A DNA stretch of 64,000 nucleotides from Lycocorax pyrrhopterus obiensis (taxonomy: Eukaryota; Chordata; Aves; Passeriformes; Paradisaeidae). Position 1 is the first letter of the stretch. Each line of letters starts with the position of its first letter. The notes under the pieces are model-generated. The model had not been told where the DNA came from, made no database searches, and saw only the letters and a program-made list of their open reading frames with translations. Location: positions 92,258,048 to 92,322,047 of the forward strand of contig JACSVZ010000004.1 of the NCBI GenBank assembly GCA_014706295.1. Direction: 5' to 3'. Shown here piece by piece: positions 50,923 through 62,800 of this stretch. A program made the position numbers and the translations under genes.

Positions 50923-53900
50923 GTAACTTATGCTATTTACTTATATAGTAGTGTAGTAATTAAGTTTCAGGAATCATTTTTTACTTCAAGTATGACAGTT
51001 ATGTTATAAACAAAATATTTATAGTTACTTGCAAAAACATAAGTATGACACAGAAAATCTATTGATGTACTTAACTGTAATAATGCAGAGGATAGAAAAA
51101 ATACAAATCAAATCTTTTTCCCCACACAGTGACTCATTTCTATGTGGTATGAATAACTGTGCCTAGGTGCCTGCAGAGAGTGATTTGTAATGTTTATTAT
51201 GGTGAAGATAACACAACATCTAAATCAGTATAGTCTATCCTGGTTAAGTATTACATTGACATTTATCTGGCAAAAGGAGCCTTTGGGAGACCTTTTCAGA
51301 CCTGAGACCGAACTTGACAAGTTGGAGAACTGGTCTGGAAAACAAAGGGGCTCTTCAGTGAGGAAAAGTAGAACCATTGCATATGGGTGGGCAGTGCCTT
51401 GCAACATGAACTAAGGGTCTTAGATGATCAAAAGCAAAGTCATATTCTCTTCTCTGGTGGATGTGGACATGGGGATTAGTTTGTTCTTTTATTTTCTGAG
51501 GAATTCTTTTACATATTTTAATATATGTTGTCTTTCAAAGCTTCTATGTGTATCCTCTTTTTCCTAGTATAAATCTACCCATTTCATGTAACCTTTCCTT
51601 CAAAAAAAGACAGAGACTGTGATCTTCAGTGCATGTCCTGCTCCTTAAAGGTCCCAAAGCCACTGACATGATCTTTTGAACTCATCAGGCTCTTTTCCTG
51701 GTTTGCTGCAGTGGAGATTCAGCGCATTTGCTTGACAACAGGTTTAGACTCGTGCTTTACTAGGTTGTAGACTGTGCGACCTCTGCATTTTCCTCAGGGA
51801 GTCCTTTTTTTACTTGAAGTGAATAGCTGTTTTCATCTGATACATAGTGACTATTGAATGGATTGTCGATGCCTGTATCCTATTGGAAACACTGTTTCAA
51901 GTTTCCTGTGTACAGTACTTGCATTTCTTTTTATAACATTGTTTCTGCAGTGAGAAAGAGAAGGTGTTTTTATGTCAATTGTGTTACTGTATACAGAACA
52001 GTAATATGCTCCTTAAATACACAGTATAATAAACAATACCAAGAACATATGCATGAAAATAATAATAATAAAATTAGTATAAGCATTCAGGTCTAAGGGA
52101 AGTAATTCAGGAAATTAATCTCCGACAAGCAAAGCTATCTCCTGCCCTCTTAGGGCATAGTACTTTTAATCAAGGTGAGTAGTGAGTTTGTATATAGAAT
52201 ACTTAAATTCAGAGTTTTGTACATTGTGAGTAGTTTTTCTTGATCTGTATTTATTTGTAGAGTAACAAGTGCAACAACAATTTTATGGGGTCAGCTTTTT
52301 TACCTCAAATTTGAAAATCTCTCCTCCGAGCGTACTTGTTTTAAGATCTTGTAATCTTTTGTCCGAGGAAACTCCAAAATCATTAGTGGTTATAACCAGA
52401 GGCAGTGTTGTATCACAGCAAGCCCATATGAAATGTTCCTGGCTGGATCAGTTAATGGAATGAAGACATTTTCACACCTGGCGAGGTATGAAGGAAACAG
52501 TCTATGCAGTATCAGCTGCCCCTGGTATGAAAAAGAGACTCTCAGCCTTACTTTCAGGATGTGTTCAGGCTGGTTCCAGTGTGCTCCTGAGGTCCCTTCC
52601 AGCCTGAGTGAGCCTGCAATTCTTGTAGTGCTGCAGGGCTAAAGAGCAGAGATCTGAGAGAGAAAAGCTTTTTGTGACGTGGCTTACAGCACTCCCTTCT
52701 GGTCACTGAATTTCTGTGCGACAGAAAATAGCATGGAGCTTTTTGTTTGCTCGTTTCTTCCAGGAAATGAGTACTTCTGAAAAGCATCAAAAGATTTTCA
52801 GAAAAATTTTGGAAGTACTAAACCTTCTTATACTGAAAATCTTTTTTTTTTTAGATATATGATCTCACATATCTCAAACTGGTGCTGTTACTCAGTACAG
52901 GAGGAAGATAATAACAAAGGCTATTCACAGCGTTGCTTTTCTAGTATCATATATAACTGGAAATTAATATTAAGTAAGAGAATATGTCAGTTTATCTCAC
53001 AGGTGACATTGAGGCAATATTTCTGGTTTAAGATGCTGGTGTTTTAATGCAACAGAAAACAATATGGTAATATTATTTAAGGGAAAATAAGAAGTGTTTG
53101 GCAAGTATGTGCGTTCTTTCTGCATTTATATTATATAAATATATATTAATGCACAGACATGAATACCAAAATACAGATGTATTTACATATAAAAGAATAT
53201 CTGGAAAAATATTTATGTTTAATAAAATGAGAGGAAATGTTAAGCATGACAGAGAGATCAGACTCATACAGATTTATCTCATGCTAAGTTTTGGACTGAA
53301 CATCTGTATATTCATAATGTGGATAAATCAGCAATGGACTTTTATTGCATGAGGTACTAATAACAGTGAAACTGATTTGCTGGCTTTAAGAGTGCCTTTT
53401 AGTTAAGCAGTGAGATTCGTTGGTGCTTCAAGCAAATATACTGGATTTAAAAAAAAAACAAAAAAAAGTTTTATTGTGCAGTAAGATTTGAAAATAAGTA
53501 ATTTACCTGATAAAAAAGCAGTTTCTTATCAGAGATTTTACTAGTTTCTGTACTTGAGTAAATACCTGAGCTTATGTGAATAAAATTCTCCTTAATGACT
53601 TAAGAACTGATTTCCTAAAATGATTGATAATTTGTAATAATTTTCATGAAATTTAATGCCTTTTATATGTAAAATCTGTAAAATCACTGTAAAATCATGT
53701 TTTTAACCTTACTTTGGATATAGTACTATTTTTTAGTTCCAAAGGTAGAAGCATAATGGAATAAAGCAGTTGCTTCTTTTTCAGATCTCTATAACCTTTG
53801 TGCTATCTAAATAAAGTAATTAGTTGTCTGTCTTCATACTATTTAATTTTTAAAAACATCAGATAAGTGATTTTGTTGGTACGGACCTAAGTATCAGCTG

Positions 53901-56056
53901 ACAGCATTTGCACTTAATTTTTTTTGTTCATTTTTGAAATAGGGTGAACATTTCAATAGGATTGCCTTTCATTATTCCACAGAAGCACTTCTGTAGCAGC
54001 AGTGCTTATAAATATTATTCTTATAGTTTTGACCTCTCAGCTGTGATCACTGTGTTTATAAATTTCAAATTTTAAGTTATTCTAGAGCACTCTTCAGTAA
54101 GACTTTCCTGAACAAGTTCACTGAAACATACACAGAAACTCAATTCAAGACCGTAACTTTACATTTCTGAAATAAAAGATTAAGTGGTCACTCAGTGCTG
54201 GAGACTAATGTCCAATGTATTACAAATCACAGTAAAGAATATCCTGAGTTTTTCCTGAGCACATCCTCCACAACAGTATTAGAGCAAGTTTTGCTAATTC
54301 CAACAACTCATCATCAAGTTTGGCCTTTTAAATTTTTTCTATGGATTCTAACTTCCATTCTCACAAAGGTTACATTTTTTCCTACCTCCGAAGCTTTTGC
54401 TGAAGTTAATTGCAGAGGGAAAAATGTTCTGTGCCAGACAGAATGAGAAAAAGTAAATGCAAACAGTTATAAACTCAAGAGTAAAGTGATATAATTAGCC
54501 ACAGAGTAATTTTTATCCCATAGGAAATTATTTCACTTCCAAAGTCAGGACTTTTTTTCCTACCCATATATCAGGTCATACAGTTGACTCAGGGTATTAG
54601 CAACATTGCTGATAATCTCCCTGATTATGAAAAGAATTATTGATGTTGAAGCTTCTCAGTAATATTCTATAAGCCTGATTCAGACTGGTTGATTTTTTTT
54701 TCTTAATATAATTTAATACAGGATCATTTTTCTTGTGTTTTCCTTTTGAAACTGGCTTCAGATGTAGTACATTGTACTCTCTCATTGTACAATGGTTGAT
54801 GATTTGCTCTTAGTTTCTAGGTGTGTGATATTTTTATATATGTGCTGTAATTCATATTAACAATTTATTTAGGGCAAAGAGTGCTGTGGACTTACAGTCA
54901 AATAAATGCAGGGTCCTATCCTTAGAGATACGTAACAGAATGTCCTGAACTTGGAAAGGAATCGTATCAGTCAGATTTACTTGTTGTACAGTGAATCCAT
55001 CAGATTAAAAATACTTCAGAGAATCTTCAGATGCTATATGTGGATAAAGTTTACAAGCTTTCATGTGTTTACATCTTTCTCTTTGTTATTCCCATTTTTG
55101 ATTACGAAAGATCCTTTATGAGTTTGTGGAATCTAGATGGTATAGATTGTAAATATGAATGGATTTTGAAATCTAACCTCATCCTATGTACAAGTGATTT
55201 ACCATATATAGTATTGGAAATTCTGATTGTTTAAACATCAAACAATAAAGTACTGTTCTGTCTTGCAGAATTATCCAGTTAGCAATCACATGTTTTCATC
55301 TTGATGCAACTTTTCATTTTGTGAGACCTTCTGCAATAATCTGACTACTGCTGTGAGTTCTGCTCATATCTCATATAATATGTGGAGTCAGACAAGCAGT
55401 AATGATGAAACAGAACAGTGGGTTCAGCTCATCAGGCGTGATGAAAATAGGTAAATAAAATTAAACAAAATCTGATGGAATAGGGTTAGTTTGCATTGTG
55501 CCAGTTTCAAAAAAAATCCTCCTTAAGAGCCAAAATTCATTAAAATCTTAATTGGAATGCATTTTCCCACCTTCTTTCATAAAAGTTGACTTATAACTCA
55601 CATTCTGCTGTGTTGAAAAATCTTCTGTTTTATGTTGAGTCCATTTCTGACTGATTCTGTATACCCTGGCAGGATTGGAATGAACTCCAGACATTCAGTG
55701 ATTGAAACATTCTTGGCTTAAAACCATGTGCTCTGCAAACACAGGCTGTGTCCAGATATCACATCCTGGCTGCCTGCATTCAGGACCATGTGGAGGACAT
55801 GGAATCAATTTGATGAGGGCTTTTAACAGTTTCACTTACATGCCAAACAAAGATGGTTTGATGTGAAATTGTATGTGATACCTCCTCCACAGGTATATTT
55901 CTGAGGTTTTTTGTTGACTCCAGTTATCCCCAAGGGTGGTACAACAAGGGCAGCCCAGCCTAGTCTGAGCAAGCTGGTGGGCATGATGTGAGATTGCAGC
56001 AGGCTGCACAGCATGGTTGTATCCACAGCTGATGTTCTTCATCCCTACAGCTGTAG
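50923..56056. other. Intronic sequence, mostly unmarked
   Basis: AT-rich intron with an AAT trinucleotide run (52058-52072). A possible scrap of CR1 tail (gaggtcccttccagcctgag, about 52591-52610) is too short to call. A somewhat GC-richer stretch at about 55730-56050 leads into the hairpin at 56057 and was not recognised. Confidence 0.5.
52058..52072. repeat. AAT trinucleotide microsatellite
   Basis: About five aat units; short and unremarkable. Confidence 0.85.
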
Positions 56057-56095
56057 TCACCTTAGTTTCATCAGCCTTGGGTGAAACTAAGGTGA
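56045..56095. repeat. 12-bp palindrome abutting a perfect 14-bp-stem hairpin
   Basis: ctacagctgtag (56045-56056) is a perfect palindrome. It is immediately followed by an inverted repeat with arms tcaccttagtttca (56057-56070) and tgaaactaaggtga (56082-56095), separated by an 11-base loop. The stem has no mismatch. In RNA it would form a stable 14-pair stem, too short for a canonical microRNA precursor. Confidence 0.95.
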
Positions 56096-56814
56096 GTACA
56101 GCAAGCTCAATATTGAGGATGAGTTAAGCACAAACAGAGGTATTCAGGTTTATGAGGAAGCCAAAATGGATCAAAAGTTTTTGTTATGCCTTGTGCTAAT
56201 GAAGGTGAAGACTGAATACAAGGCTGTGTTTGAACATAAGGCCTCATTAGAATATAAGACAGTTGAAGCTGGGTGGTTGATTTTTGGACATTATTTCCTA
56301 ATATCACTTAAAAATTTCTTCAATTTTTTTTTTAGCATTGATCTTATTTTCTGTCAATCTTTTATTATCTTTGACAGTGTTATTTTTCTTTATTAGAAAG
56401 CTAATGATATATGAAGTTAGCATCTACTCATTGTTCTTTCTCGTGGACCTGTGCCTCCATCTCTAAACTTATTTTCAGAAGGCACAGAAGAATATTCTTA
56501 ACATTTTGGTTTTCTTTTTAACTGTTGCCTTCTCAAGACTAGATAGGCCGCGAAAGGCAGTAACTCTTAACATCTTAATGAATTGTTGAAGATCAGTCAA
56601 CAAGTAAAAGGAAGGTATTTTGATCTCTGATTCAGGAAATTTTTTCTATTCGAGCTAATAGGAATGTATTTAAGGTCCAATGTCTGAATAGCAGTTACTG
56701 TATATTTAGTGAAAACAGCAGTCATTGGATACATAGGGAGAAACATAGGTGGATGAATTCCTCAGCTGAGATTCTAGAACAATTTATAGTACTGGGATTC
56801 GTTTTTAAGGTTAA

Positions 56815-57814
56815 ATGCTTGTAATGGGTTGCTGCTGGCTGGATGCCAGGCACCCACTAAAGCCGTTCTATCACACCCCTCTGAAGCTGGACAGGGGAGA
56901 GAAAATATAATGAAGGGTTCATGGGTTGAGATAAGGACCGGGAGAGATCACTCACCAAATACCATCACAGGCAAAACGGACTAGAATTAGATATATGAAT
57001 TAAATTTATTGCTAACAAAATCAGAGCAGAATGAGAAGTAAAATAAAAACACCTTCCCCCACCCCTCCCTCCTTCCCAGCTCTGACTGTTCCCCCAGCAG
57101 TGCAGGGAGACAGGGATTGGGGTTATGGTCAGTTCATCACAGGTTGTTTCTCCTGCTGCTGAGGGAGAGGAGTCCTTCCTCTGCTCCATGGTGGGGCTCC
57201 CACAAGAGATTGCTCTCCATGAATTTCTTCTACATGAGTCCATCCCATGGGCAGCAGTCCTCCCCAGACTGCTGCAGCGTGGGTCCCTCTGCCAGAGGGT
57301 GCAGTCCTTCAAGGACAGGCTGCTCCAGTGTGGGCTCCTCTTGCCGGGGATCTCCCATGGGTTCATAGCCTCCTCTGGGCATCCACCTGCTCTGGTGTAG
57401 GGCTGAAGTCTGCAGGGGGATCTGGATTTCTGCTCCACTATGGACCTCCACGGGCTGCAGGGGCACAGCTGCTTCACTATGGTCCTCACCACGGGCTGCA
57501 GGGGAATCTCAGCTCTGGTGCCTGGAGCATCTCCTCCCCCTCCTCCTGCACTGACCTTGGTGTCTGCAGAGTTGTTCTCACCCTGCTCTACTCTGGCCAC
57601 AATTGCAACTGTGCAATAACTTTATTTTTAATTCTTAAATGTGTTATCACAGACGTGTGACCACCATTCCTGATTGGCTCAGCCTTGACAGCAGCACGTC
57701 CATCTTTGGAGCGGCCAGGAATTGCCTCTGCCAGACATGGAGGAAGCTTCTGGCAGCTTCTTACAAAGCCACCCCTGCTACCAAAGCTTGGCCATGCAGA
57801 CACAATACAATGCT
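56815..57814 (-). mobile_element. Complete solo LTR of an avian endogenous retrovirus with 5-bp TSD
   Basis: The LTR spans 56820-57809 (990 bases). It is flanked by identical 5-base duplications atgct at 56815-56819 and 57810-57814, and has TG...CA termini (tgtaatggg on the left, acaataca on the right). Sense is the minus strand: a TATA-like ttaaaaataaag region is near 57620-57633, a polyadenylation signal aataaa is the complement of 57005-57010, and the R/U5 tail runs to 56820. The 5-bp duplication fits ERVL-type or class I elements, and the 3' part resembles a common bird ERVL-type LTR I recall. No internal retroviral sequence flanks it, so it is a solo LTR left by LTR-LTR recombination. 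A 211-codon open frame on its sense strand (57600-56965) resembles no viral protein I recognise. Confidence 0.9.
57056..57077 (-). other. G-quadruplex motif on LTR sense strand
   Basis: C runs of 5, 4, 3 and 3 on the + strand (57056-57060, 57062-57065, 57067-57069, 57075-57077) have loops of 1, 1 and 5 bases. The minus strand therefore carries a compact G4 motif about 50 bases before the LTR polyadenylation signal in the sense direction. Confidence 0.75.
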
Positions 57815-59785
57815 GTAGCAAGAGGCTGATGTAAATATAAAGAATTCTTTGGGTGGAAGGATGCAGGGAGTTAATTTTTAAGTGTTTATTTAACAGACCA
57901 GGTATAAACTTAAAATCAAATCTAGTAATTTTTTAAAATATGGTAGTGTTTTAATTGTTACAATGAAATGCATTTTTTATGCATTAAAATTATTCATAAA
58001 TATTTCCTGGACAGAAGACAATTTGAAATGAAATATTTGTAACTTAGAAATTTTGTTGCAGATTTTGTGGGGTTTTTTTTAGTAATATTTAAGAGCTTGA
58101 TGAATCCAGAAGTCATTTTTACAGGGTAAACCAAAGCATTCTCATTTTAGGCCACTTTGAAATTTGTTTTATTCTTTGGTTTGCCTAAAAAACATAAACA
58201 ATGAATTAACTTTCCAGCTCTAGATTTAGACAGTTGATTTTGTACTTTCCCCAAATGAAGTTTTATATATTTATAGGTGTATTTGTATGTGTGTCTAAAA
58301 ATGTGTGCATTAAGTTCTTAATAATGAATAATGCTTTCTTGTTAAGTGTACAAAGAAATGGTATTCAAAGAGCATACTAATGGTCAAATTCTTCCTCATG
58401 CTTGTGAAGAAGATCAACTTTCAATAAAGGAGAATTAGTTTTGTTTAATAATTTTAACATAAATGCAAAATGTGTATGAAAATTGTATTTCAGTTCGATA
58501 GGGTTTTATGATGAAAATTCTCATTGGAAGGTGCATTTTGAAGTTTATGAACAAAAAAAAGGTAGGTATAAAACATGAAAAATGTTATTTACGATTTCAG
58601 TGGACCTATCATTCTGCAACCATAAACTCAATAGAGAAAGGTGGGAAAAATACACTGTATCTTTTTACATGTTTTCTGTTCCAAGTAGCAGTTGAGTGAA
58701 TAAACTGTGACCTTAGCGTGCCACTGACATGTACAATTTCTGTTCTTTCTTCCACTCAACTACCTCTGACTGACAATGGAGTTCCCCTATGAACTGCAGA
58801 AATCTAATGAAATAGCACTTAAAATTACTATTTGAATTTGTATCCCTACAGTCCAGGTTGAAGAAAAATGTTAATGACAATTATTCTGTGCAGAGAAATT
58901 AGAGAACTACAGTATGTTTTCAGATAATGTGTTCAGGAGAGAACTAGCTGCCTGATGTCCCTGTGTGGATGCATGGTATTTTGGACTTTGGATTTGGAGC
59001 AAGCTTTCACTACAGTGCTTCAGTGCAGAAACTGGAGAAGCAAGCAGCTAGACAGATCGTGTCATTCAGCTGTATCAAAGATTCCCATTGCATTGAAACA
59101 TACTAATTAAACTCAGAGTAAAACTCATGCAGGTTATTTTGGGGCTGAAGCAGTCAAGAATTATACAGAATATTTGATGGAAAGAGCAAATGAAAAGAAC
59201 TTCTACTTGGAGATAATGTCACATGGAATAATAATTTGAGAAATTTAATAACATCCTTTGGCAATTTCAGAAAAATTATATTTTTCATATCTTCACTATC
59301 TTTCCCTTACTGATTTCTGAACTAAAGACTTTTTAGGGTATTTTAGGAACTACATCTTTTCCTTACAAGCTCAATTTAAGCTTGTATTTCTGCTACTTTG
59401 GGCATCCCCTCTTAGTCTTCAAGTTTGTTTTTCAGTTATCACCATCACCTCTACAGCATTTAAAACTTTGGCATAATATAATAGAAATTAATGGAAACTT
59501 AGTTACACATTTAGGAAAAAAGATTGAAGATGCCAGATTATAATTTATTTCCTTATATAATGTTACCTAGTAGTAATTTGTTTTATTCAGCTCAGAAAAT
59601 CTTTTACGTGTGATTTTAAGCATATGTCTATTAGTGCAAACCTTATACCTTAGAATATTGCAACTGTGTAAGATTCATCTTCCTTTACATTGTGCTACAT
59701 TCTTTTGTCAATTTATTAACAGTTTAGTGCTTAATTAATTTTAAAATGCACACAACTATTTGTATCTGGAAAATATGGTAATAAT
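57815..59785. other. Intronic sequence, nothing recognised
   Basis: AT-rich intron with no repeat family, exon or RNA gene that I can support. Confidence 0.6.
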
Positions 59786-59860
59786 TCATAGAATCATAGA
59801 ATTGTTAAGGTTGGAAAAGACCTCTAAGATCATCAAGCCCAGCTGTTCAACTCTGGAAAT
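59786..59860 (-). mobile_element. CR1 LINE extreme 3' tail, minus strand
   Basis: It begins with the antisense octamer repeat (tcatagaatcatagaatt) and continues ggttggaaaagacctctaag and atcatcaagcccagctgttc, the last 75 or so bases of a CR1 3' UTR. It is an extremely 5'-truncated insertion with a preserved tail. Confidence 0.9.
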
Positions 59861-62800
59861 ATTATCAAGTTTAGATTGATTATACACATAGAGCTTCTAA
59901 AACTGCTAACCATATTTCTAGAAATACTACATTTTTGCAATTTTCAATAGCTTTTCGCTGACTCTTAATTGAGTCTTAGCTGTGCTTGACTAGTAAAACT
60001 TACTTTATAAACAAAATATAACTTATTCATAGTTATAACCTATTCGTAGTTATAACTATTGCTTTTCTTAATTATTGCTACGTACTTCTGAATTCTGTCC
60101 ATGTAAAATGTGTGAGTATTTTTACTTTTGTTTTCAAACTCAAGGACCGTGGTTAGGTAAATATCCCAAGTAATGAATACCAATAGTAATATAACACTTT
60201 CAGATTTTCTGAAAAGACATCTTAAAAAACTTTGCCTTGCGTTTGTTATAGTCACATCTTAGTGGTCATGACTTTTCTTAAAAAGGTAAAATTTTAAAGT
60301 AATTAGTAATTACTTTAAGTAAATTATTTTAAAGTAATTAATTAATTAATGTTCCAATTTTGTTTCCTTACTTTGATAATTAACGGTTTTCTATAAAGGC
60401 AAAGTCAAGAGATCAAGAACTGAATGTAAAATGGCAAGTATTTTTCTCTAGAATTTATCATGATAACTCTTCCTATGCGCTCTCTGTGCTGCAACATCAA
60501 CGAGTTTGGAAACATCTGCTTTGTTGGAAACACCTACAAGAATCACATTGCTTTTTGGTTTGGCTTAAGAATCTTGCATCAAGACACACAAATACCTGGA
60601 ATTCTGAATTTTTCTCCTTTTGTTTCCTAAAGTAGGTCTGAAATCAATTTAATCACAGTGTGTGCTGGTACTTTTTACACATCATGTTATAGACTAGAAA
60701 TGTAACTCATGATACAAACTTGTTTGCAATCAGAAAACCATTGGAAAGCCTTTAAATAATTTTTGCTTTAGTTACTGCTAAGAGTTGGGTGGGTAGAATT
60801 AGAACCAAACTATAATATTTTTTTCATGCTGCCTTTCAAAGCACATTTAATTAAAGAGAGTGTCATGCCGAAGACTACTCCAGATTCTAGTCTTCTCAGT
60901 TTGGGTATATAACCAGCCATTGTCCTCACATCAGAAAAAACTTGGCAAATTTTGGCTGTAACATAGGCTGTATCATAGGTTAGGCAACAGTACCAAAGTG
61001 TTATTTTGAAATTAGCCTCAGAAAACAGTTATAATATCATCTGCCTTTTAAAAATTATGGCACAGAATAAACAGGTTTTGGTTTTAAGGTTAAGGTTCCT
61101 TAATGCCCATTGGTATGCTCTTTGGATTCCTAACTGCCCTTATACATCTTACTCATTTTACTTTTTGGCATTCATAAAATATAACACAATTTTTATTTGT
61201 TTTTAATAAAGCTAAGTTTATCCCATTAATAGTTTGCAGTGAAAAGTACTAGAAATTTGCTGTTACAGTAATTTTCTTTTCAGATTGTATTCAATTCTAG
61301 CCATTGACTGAAAAATGCTTTTATCAGTAGAAGCTTCTAGTGAGCAGTATGTTTTGAAAATCTGGTTTTTTTGCTGAGGTCTTCTAAAAGGAGAAGGTGA
61401 AAGAGCAAAGCCAGTATCAAACACCTATCCTCATACCACATTCCACTCTGTAATATTTTCCTGTTGAAAAACATTCCGTGCTCTGTCCAGTCTTTGCCCT
61501 CCCCTGTGTCCAGTACCTTTCTCTCTCACTCATTCTGTGTCTCAGATTGCATTGATTCTTACAACATGTTGAGCTTCAGTGCTTCAGGCTTGTCTATCCT
61601 TAGATCTAGAAGTGACTTCTTCATGGGTAGACACAGGAGTTTTAGGATCATGATGTTCTCTTAGTGCTTGTTCCACAGGCACTGAGGAAAAGTGGAGAGG
61701 GGGTCTCAGTTTGCCATCTGTCACTTGATTCAGTGTGGGAAACATGGCCCATGAGAATAATGGAATGGGTGTTTGATTAAACACGTTGTATTATTGAGTG
61801 ACTTACAGCTTTTCCTTACATGATAAGTAGGACACAAATAAAGAGGAGAAACAAAACTAAGCTAAGGAAGCTTTATGGTCAAAAATAGAAATTTGGAAAG
61901 TTCAGGTTTTTTTCTTTTAAACAAAGAAATGAAATTTAAACAAGTCCTATTAAGAGTACGTTCAGTGTTAAAAACTTCTCTAACAAGGTAGTTTTCAATA
62001 ATTGAGTTAGTATAGTTGTGTTTTAAATCACAGATTAAAGGTCTTGCTTGCAGCAGGTGTATCTTTATAGTCATGAGTGTAGTTATGTCCAGTTCATGGA
62101 AGAGGAGGGAAAAATACATCTGGATGTGCTAGAGTAGTCTTTTGCATCCTTAATACTAATTTTTCAGATCTTTTTCTTTCATCTAGTTTCTTAACTATTC
62201 CTTTAGATTTTCTTCATGCAATTAAATACTTATGCATGTATTTAGTGTTAAGCTTGTGAGTTGAAAGGTCCATGTGTGCAGCTCATTGTGTGCTTTAAGC
62301 AGCACTTCTTGTCATAAGACATAGTGCCTTGTATGTTTCTCATGTGATTCAGGAATTCAACAAAAATTGAGTGAAAATAATGTATTGTGACCAATCTTGA
62401 AAAATATAAAGACATCAGATTATCTACAGACTCAAATCTGCATAGAGATGTGCATCAATTAACTAGTTGTAAGTAAGAATTTCCCAAGACTCTGTTCAGT
62501 AAATTTACCATTTCACTACCTAGCAAATTTTGGAAAATTTGATACAGCCCAAGTGGATAGGAAAAGTAAGCAAAGCAAAGCTAGAATTACTGGTTCTTTT
62601 CCCTTCTCACTGAGTGCAAAAGAATTTTTAATAATTCATGGCTCTGTCCAAGGTTGTTTTTTTTTTTTTTAAGATTAGAATGATGGACCATTTACATTTG
62701 GGAAAGTTTTTCAAATCTAATATTCTCAAAAATAAGATTTCCATTTTTTTAATTATTATTTTCTTACCATTATTTCATCATAAGCCCTTTTAGGTTTCCC

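Noticed and set aside
52591..52630. Possible CR1 tail scrap (gaggtcccttccagcctgag)
   Set aside because: Too short and lacking the octamer repeat and flanking CR1 words.
56057..56095. MicroRNA precursor at the perfect hairpin
   Set aside because: The stem is 14 pairs and does not extend outward, well below the roughly 30 pairs of a canonical precursor.
56965..57600. Minus-strand 211-codon open frame as a protein-coding gene
   Set aside because: It lies wholly inside a bounded LTR, has low-complexity composition and no recognised domain, and the overlapping frames on the other strand are also open, as expected for stop-poor GC-rich sequence.
57247..57660. Plus-strand 137-codon open frame
   Set aside because: It is the antisense shadow of the same GC-rich LTR.
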